Assembly (NCBI RefSeq): GCF_004353185.1
Contig: NZ_SMUS01000015.1
Coordinates: forward strand, 1-64,000
Direction: 5' to 3'
DNA length: 64,000 bases
DNA from: Clostridium cuniculi
GTDB lineage: Bacteria; Bacillota; Clostridia; Clostridiales; Clostridiaceae
Part shown: piece by piece, positions 63,640 through 64,000 of the stretch
Layout: every line of letters begins with the position of its first letter
Numbering within the stretch: position 1 is the stretch's first letter
Notes under the pieces: model-generated
The model's database searches: none
Told to the model about the DNA's origin: nothing
What the model saw: the letters and a program-made list of their open reading frames with translations, nothing else
Program-made: the position numbers and the translations under genes

Positions 63640-64000
63640 ATAGGAAATACAACAAAATCGAATTATACTTATGATAAGATGGTTATAGATTTACAATATT
63701 TGAAAAAAATATATAGTAATAATATAGATATAAATATAATCGGAAATTCTCATGATAATAGGAATATTTATGAAGTAATATTAGGAAAAAGTAATAGTAA
63801 ACAACACGTATTGATACATGCAGGAATCCACGGTAGAGAGTACTTAACTTCCTTATTAATTATGAAGCAAATAGAATATTATCTAAAGAATTATGAAGAG
63901 GGTGAATATTGTGGAATTAAATATAGCGATTTATTTAATTCGGTAGCTTTTCATTTAATTCCCATGGTAAATCCAGATGGAATTACTATAAGTCAAATAG
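63640..64000 (+). CDS. M14 zinc carboxypeptidase, 3' end outside window, probable ATA start
   Basis: The frame opens after TAA 63631. GAGGAGG (63624-63630) lies nine bases before ATA 63640, and the first ATG in frame (63679) has no RBS. The predicted N-terminus NTTKSNYTYDKMVIDLQYLK is typical of the family's propeptide-free start. HAGIHGREYLTSLL contains the HxxE zinc ligands of M14 peptidases, and NPDGI follows. At least 120 codons are visible to the window edge. Confidence 0.75.
   Translation, partial: MGNTTKSNYTYDKMVIDLQYLKKIYSNNIDINIIGNSHDNRNIYEVILGKSNSKQHVLIHAGIHGREYLTSLLIMKQIEYYLKNYEEGEYCGIKYSDLFNSVAFHLIPMVNPDGITISQI

Overview
The window is very AT-rich and almost all genes lie on the plus strand. 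It has short intergenic hairpin terminators, strong AGGAGG-type ribosome binding sites, an [FeFe]-hydrogenase maturation operon, a SigI/RsgI pair, T-box, FMN and preQ1 leaders, and LPXTG surface anchoring. Together these point to an anaerobic low-GC Gram-positive of the genus Clostridium (sensu stricto type). Species cannot be fixed from the sequence alone. No rRNA, tRNA, CRISPR array or intact insertion sequence was seen.

Layout. 1-9.1 kb: the end of a membrane histidine kinase, a two-component system, a heterodimeric ABC exporter and two unrecognised membrane or secreted proteins. 9.2-11.5 kb: sigI-rsgI and a bL25/Ctc ribosomal protein. 11.6-17.0 kb: a MATE pump with its MerR regulator, a second MerR protein, and two tandem MFS paralogues; both MerR genes sit near textbook 19-bp-spacer promoters. 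17.1-19.4 kb: an OpuC-type ABC importer whose permease seems to start at ATT. 19.5-25.3 kb: a secreted acidic protein sharing a promoter-like block with sigI, a preQ1-I riboswitch over a nucleoside hydrolase and an ECF S component (queuosine salvage), then small membrane and hypothetical genes.

25.7-33.6 kb is the most accessory part. It holds a candidate RiPP unit (31-residue Cys-Cys peptide, attenuator hairpin, radical SAM/SPASM maturase), a secreted PL6-type polysaccharide lyase, a large sortase-anchored adhesin with two thioester-type domains and Cna_B repeats, a variant peptide deformylase and a Nudix hydrolase. 33.7-38.2 kb is a sulfonate/sulfate-ester scavenging operon (YezD, SsuCBA-like ABC importer, cytoplasmic arylsulfotransferase-like protein). 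38.2-42.3 kb has a T-box leader over a divergent methionyl-tRNA synthetase, then a dehydrogenase and an iron-sulfur flavoprotein. 42.3-46.9 kb is the FMN-riboswitch riboflavin operon ribD-ribE-ribBA-ribH, with a HAD phosphatase 3 bases behind ribH.

46.9-54.5 kb: nucleoside phosphorylase, birA on the minus strand, a 5'-truncated trpS remnant, small proteins and full-length cobalamin-dependent metH. 55.1-59.4 kb: a structured leader followed by the TM1266-type regulator gene and hydE, hydG, hydF, which build the H-cluster of [FeFe]-hydrogenase. 59.5-64 kb: a zinc-dependent phospholipase C-like protein, an oligopeptide-binding lipoprotein, a class I amidotransferase and the start of an M14 carboxypeptidase.

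Most worth following up: (i) a near-identical two-box promoter with identical spacing upstream of sigI and of a distant acidic secreted protein, suggesting a small SigI regulon; (ii) the RiPP candidate; (iii) a T-box whose specifier position reads ACA (Thr) above a MetRS-like gene with a degenerate KMSKS loop; (iv) two genes with good ribosome binding sites but ATT or ATA in place of ATG; (v) the hyd leader RNA.
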